In this document: one piece after another, positions 21,231 through 22,498 of the stretch
How positions within the stretch are numbered: position 1 is the first letter of the stretch
Layout of the letters: each line of letters starts with the position of its first letter
DNA from: Syntrophaceae bacterium
Lineage (GTDB): Bacteria > Desulfobacterota > SM23-61
Reading direction: 5' to 3'
DNA length: 22,498 bases
NCBI GenBank assembly: GCA_003154025.1
Contig: PMCE01000322.1
Coordinates: 26,914 to 49,411 of the forward strand
Position numbers and translations under genes: made by a program
The notes under the pieces: generated by a model
What the model saw: the letters and a program-made list of their open reading frames with translations, nothing else
Databases searched by the model: none
Told to the model about the DNA's origin: nothing

Positions 21231-22498
21231 ATGAACATTCTCTTCAAAAATGCCCGGGTGATCGATCCGGCCAGCGGCACGGATCGACCGATGGATCTGC
21301 TGGTCAAAGAGGGGAAGATCAAAGAAATGGGACCCGGGATCCCCGAGTCGAGAGTGCGGGCGGGCCTTTCCAAGAGGGGCGAGAGAGATTCCTCCCCGGC
21401 CGGGGGCGAGGTCATCGATTGCACGGGGAAGGTTCTGGTGCCCGGACTGTTCGATATGCACTGCCACCTTCGGGAGCCGGGGTTCGAATACAAAGAGACC
21501 ATCGAAACCGGGTCGCTGGCCGGAGCCGCCGGAGGCTTCACCGCCCTGGCCTGCATGGCCAACACGGACCCCATCAATGACACCCGGACGGTGACCGAAT
21601 ACATCCTCCGCCAGGCCCGGGAGAAGGCTTGCACGCATGTTTTTCCCATCGGGGCGGTCACCAAGAAACTGAAGGGGGAATCTCTGGCGGAGATCGGAGA
21701 CTTGAAAGAAGCTGGAGTGGTGGCCCTCTCCGACGACGGCCGCCCGGTGATAAACAGCAACCTGTACCGGCGGGCCATGGAATACGCCCGAGGATTCGCC
21801 TTGCCGGTCATTTCTCACTGCGAGGACCTCTATTTGAGCGGCCAGGGGGTCATGAATGAAGGCCTGGTCTCCACCAATCTGGGGCTGCGGGGAATTCCCA
21901 ACGCCGCCGAGGAAGTGATGGTCCTTCGGGACATTACCCTGGCGGAACTCACCGGGGCTTCGCTGCACATCGCTCATGTGAGCACGGCCGGGTCCGTGCG
22001 GGCCATCCGGGAGGCCAAAGGTCGAGGGGTCAAAGTCACGGCGGAGACGGCCCCTCATTATTTTTCCCTGACCGACGAAGCGGTCCGCGGGTTCGATACC
22101 CACACCAAGATGAGTCCCCCCCTGAGAACGGCCAGGGACGTGGCGGCCATCATCTCCGGACTCAAAGACGGAGCTTTGGATGCCATTGCCACCGACCACG
22201 CCCCCCAGACGGTCATCGAGAAGGATGTGGAATTTGATCACGCCGCCAACGGGATCATCGGGCTGGAGACCGCCTTGCCGCTGACGCTGAGGCTCGTCCA
22301 CCAGGGCCACCTGACCCTGATGGAGGCGATCCAAAAGCTCACCGTGGCCCCGGCGCGCATCCTCGGGCTGGACCAGGGCCGGCTGAAGGTGGGGGGAGAC
22401 GCGGACCTTACCTTGATCGATGTGGATCGGGAGCAGACCATCGACGCCGGCCGGTTCAAGTCCAAGAGCCGCAACTCGCCTTTTCACGGATGGAGGCT
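21231..22498 (+). CDS. pyrC: Dihydroorotase, class I (3' partial)
   Basis: Zinc-dependent amidohydrolase that cyclises carbamoyl-aspartate to dihydroorotate. The frame is open to the window edge and shows about 422 residues, so only a short C-terminus is missing (family about 430). Metal ligands are visible: His77 and His79 in [10 protein letters not shown], the ISHCED and HIAHVST histidines and the Asp in ATDHAP. Residues 41-58 (from RVRAGLSK to PAGGE) form an extra charged loop not usual at this place in the N-terminal beta domain. ATG 21231 follows CAGGAG by 8 bases. It is the last gene of the degT-lepB-pyrRBC unit within view. Product firm. Confidence 0.96.
   Translation, partial: MNILFKNARVIDPASGTDRPMDLLVKEGKIKEMGPGIPESRVRAGLSKRGERDSSPAGGEVIDCTGKVLVPGLFDMHCHLREPGFEYKETIETGSLAGAAGGFTALACMANTDPINDTRTVTEYILRQAREKACTHVFPIGAVTKKLKGESLAEIGDLKEAGVVALSDDGRPVINSNLYRRAMEYARGFALPVISHCEDLYLSGQGVMNEGLVSTNLGLRGIPNAAEEVMVLRDITLAELTGASLHIAHVSTAGSVRAIREAKGRGVKVTAETAPHYFSLTDEAVRGFDTHTKMSPPLRTARDVAAIISGLKDGALDAIATDHAPQTVIEKDVEFDHAANGIIGLETALPLTLRLVHQGHLTLMEAIQKLTVAPARILGLDQGRLKVGGDADLTLIDVDREQTIDAGRFKSKSRNSPFHGWR

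Overview
The window is a GC-rich chromosomal segment from a Gram-negative bacterium, most likely a deltaproteobacterium (Desulfobacterota, perhaps Syntrophales-like). That placement is an inference from gene content and protein style: an anaerobe-type 2-oxoacid:ferredoxin oxidoreductase subunit, an ftsE-ftsX-envC-ctpA run, frequent TTG starts, and gaps filled with short-word inverted repeats. No database was consulted. I see no rRNA, tRNA or CRISPR array.

Layout. (1) 1-3337, plus strand: the 3' end of an IorB-like oxidoreductase subunit, ndk, an HI0933/BaiN-type flavoprotein, and rlmN (the last two overlap by ATGA). (2) About 3371-7976: an accessory island. Every gene in it lies on the minus strand, it is visibly less GC-rich, and it is bounded by two direct copies of a ~70-bp repeat. 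Inside are a decayed IS91-like (HUH/Y2) transposase fragment, a GT39-type membrane glycosyltransferase, a SAM methyltransferase, a GT2 glycosyltransferase broken by an amber stop, and the frameshifted C-terminal tail of a TPR membrane protein. (3) 8104-11864, plus strand: a cold-shock protein with a clear terminator, a nitrilase-superfamily amidase whose expected catalytic Glu is Ala, argS, and a SPOR-domain membrane protein. (4) 12258-17181: ftsE, ftsX, envC-like, ctpA and a DUF4013 membrane protein, ended by a terminator; this is a cell-division and peptidoglycan-remodelling cluster. (5) 17245-22498: a good sigma-70-type promoter, then a DegT-type aminotransferase, lepB, pyrR, pyrB and pyrC (cut by the window end), a pyrimidine-biosynthesis group led by two unrelated genes.

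How they work together. In the division cluster FtsEX is expected to control the non-catalytic LytM protein EnvC, which activates cell-wall amidases, while CtpA processes envelope proteins. In the island the GT2 enzyme would charge a polyprenyl phosphate with a sugar and the GT39 enzyme would transfer it outside the membrane. The amber stop, frameshifts and truncation suggest this pathway is decaying.

The points most worth a second look are the repeat-bounded island and the promoter inside its repeat, a probable ATT start codon for the GT39 gene, the Glu-to-Ala change in the amidase, and the long inverted repeats between pyr genes. I found no clearly new defence or mobile system.
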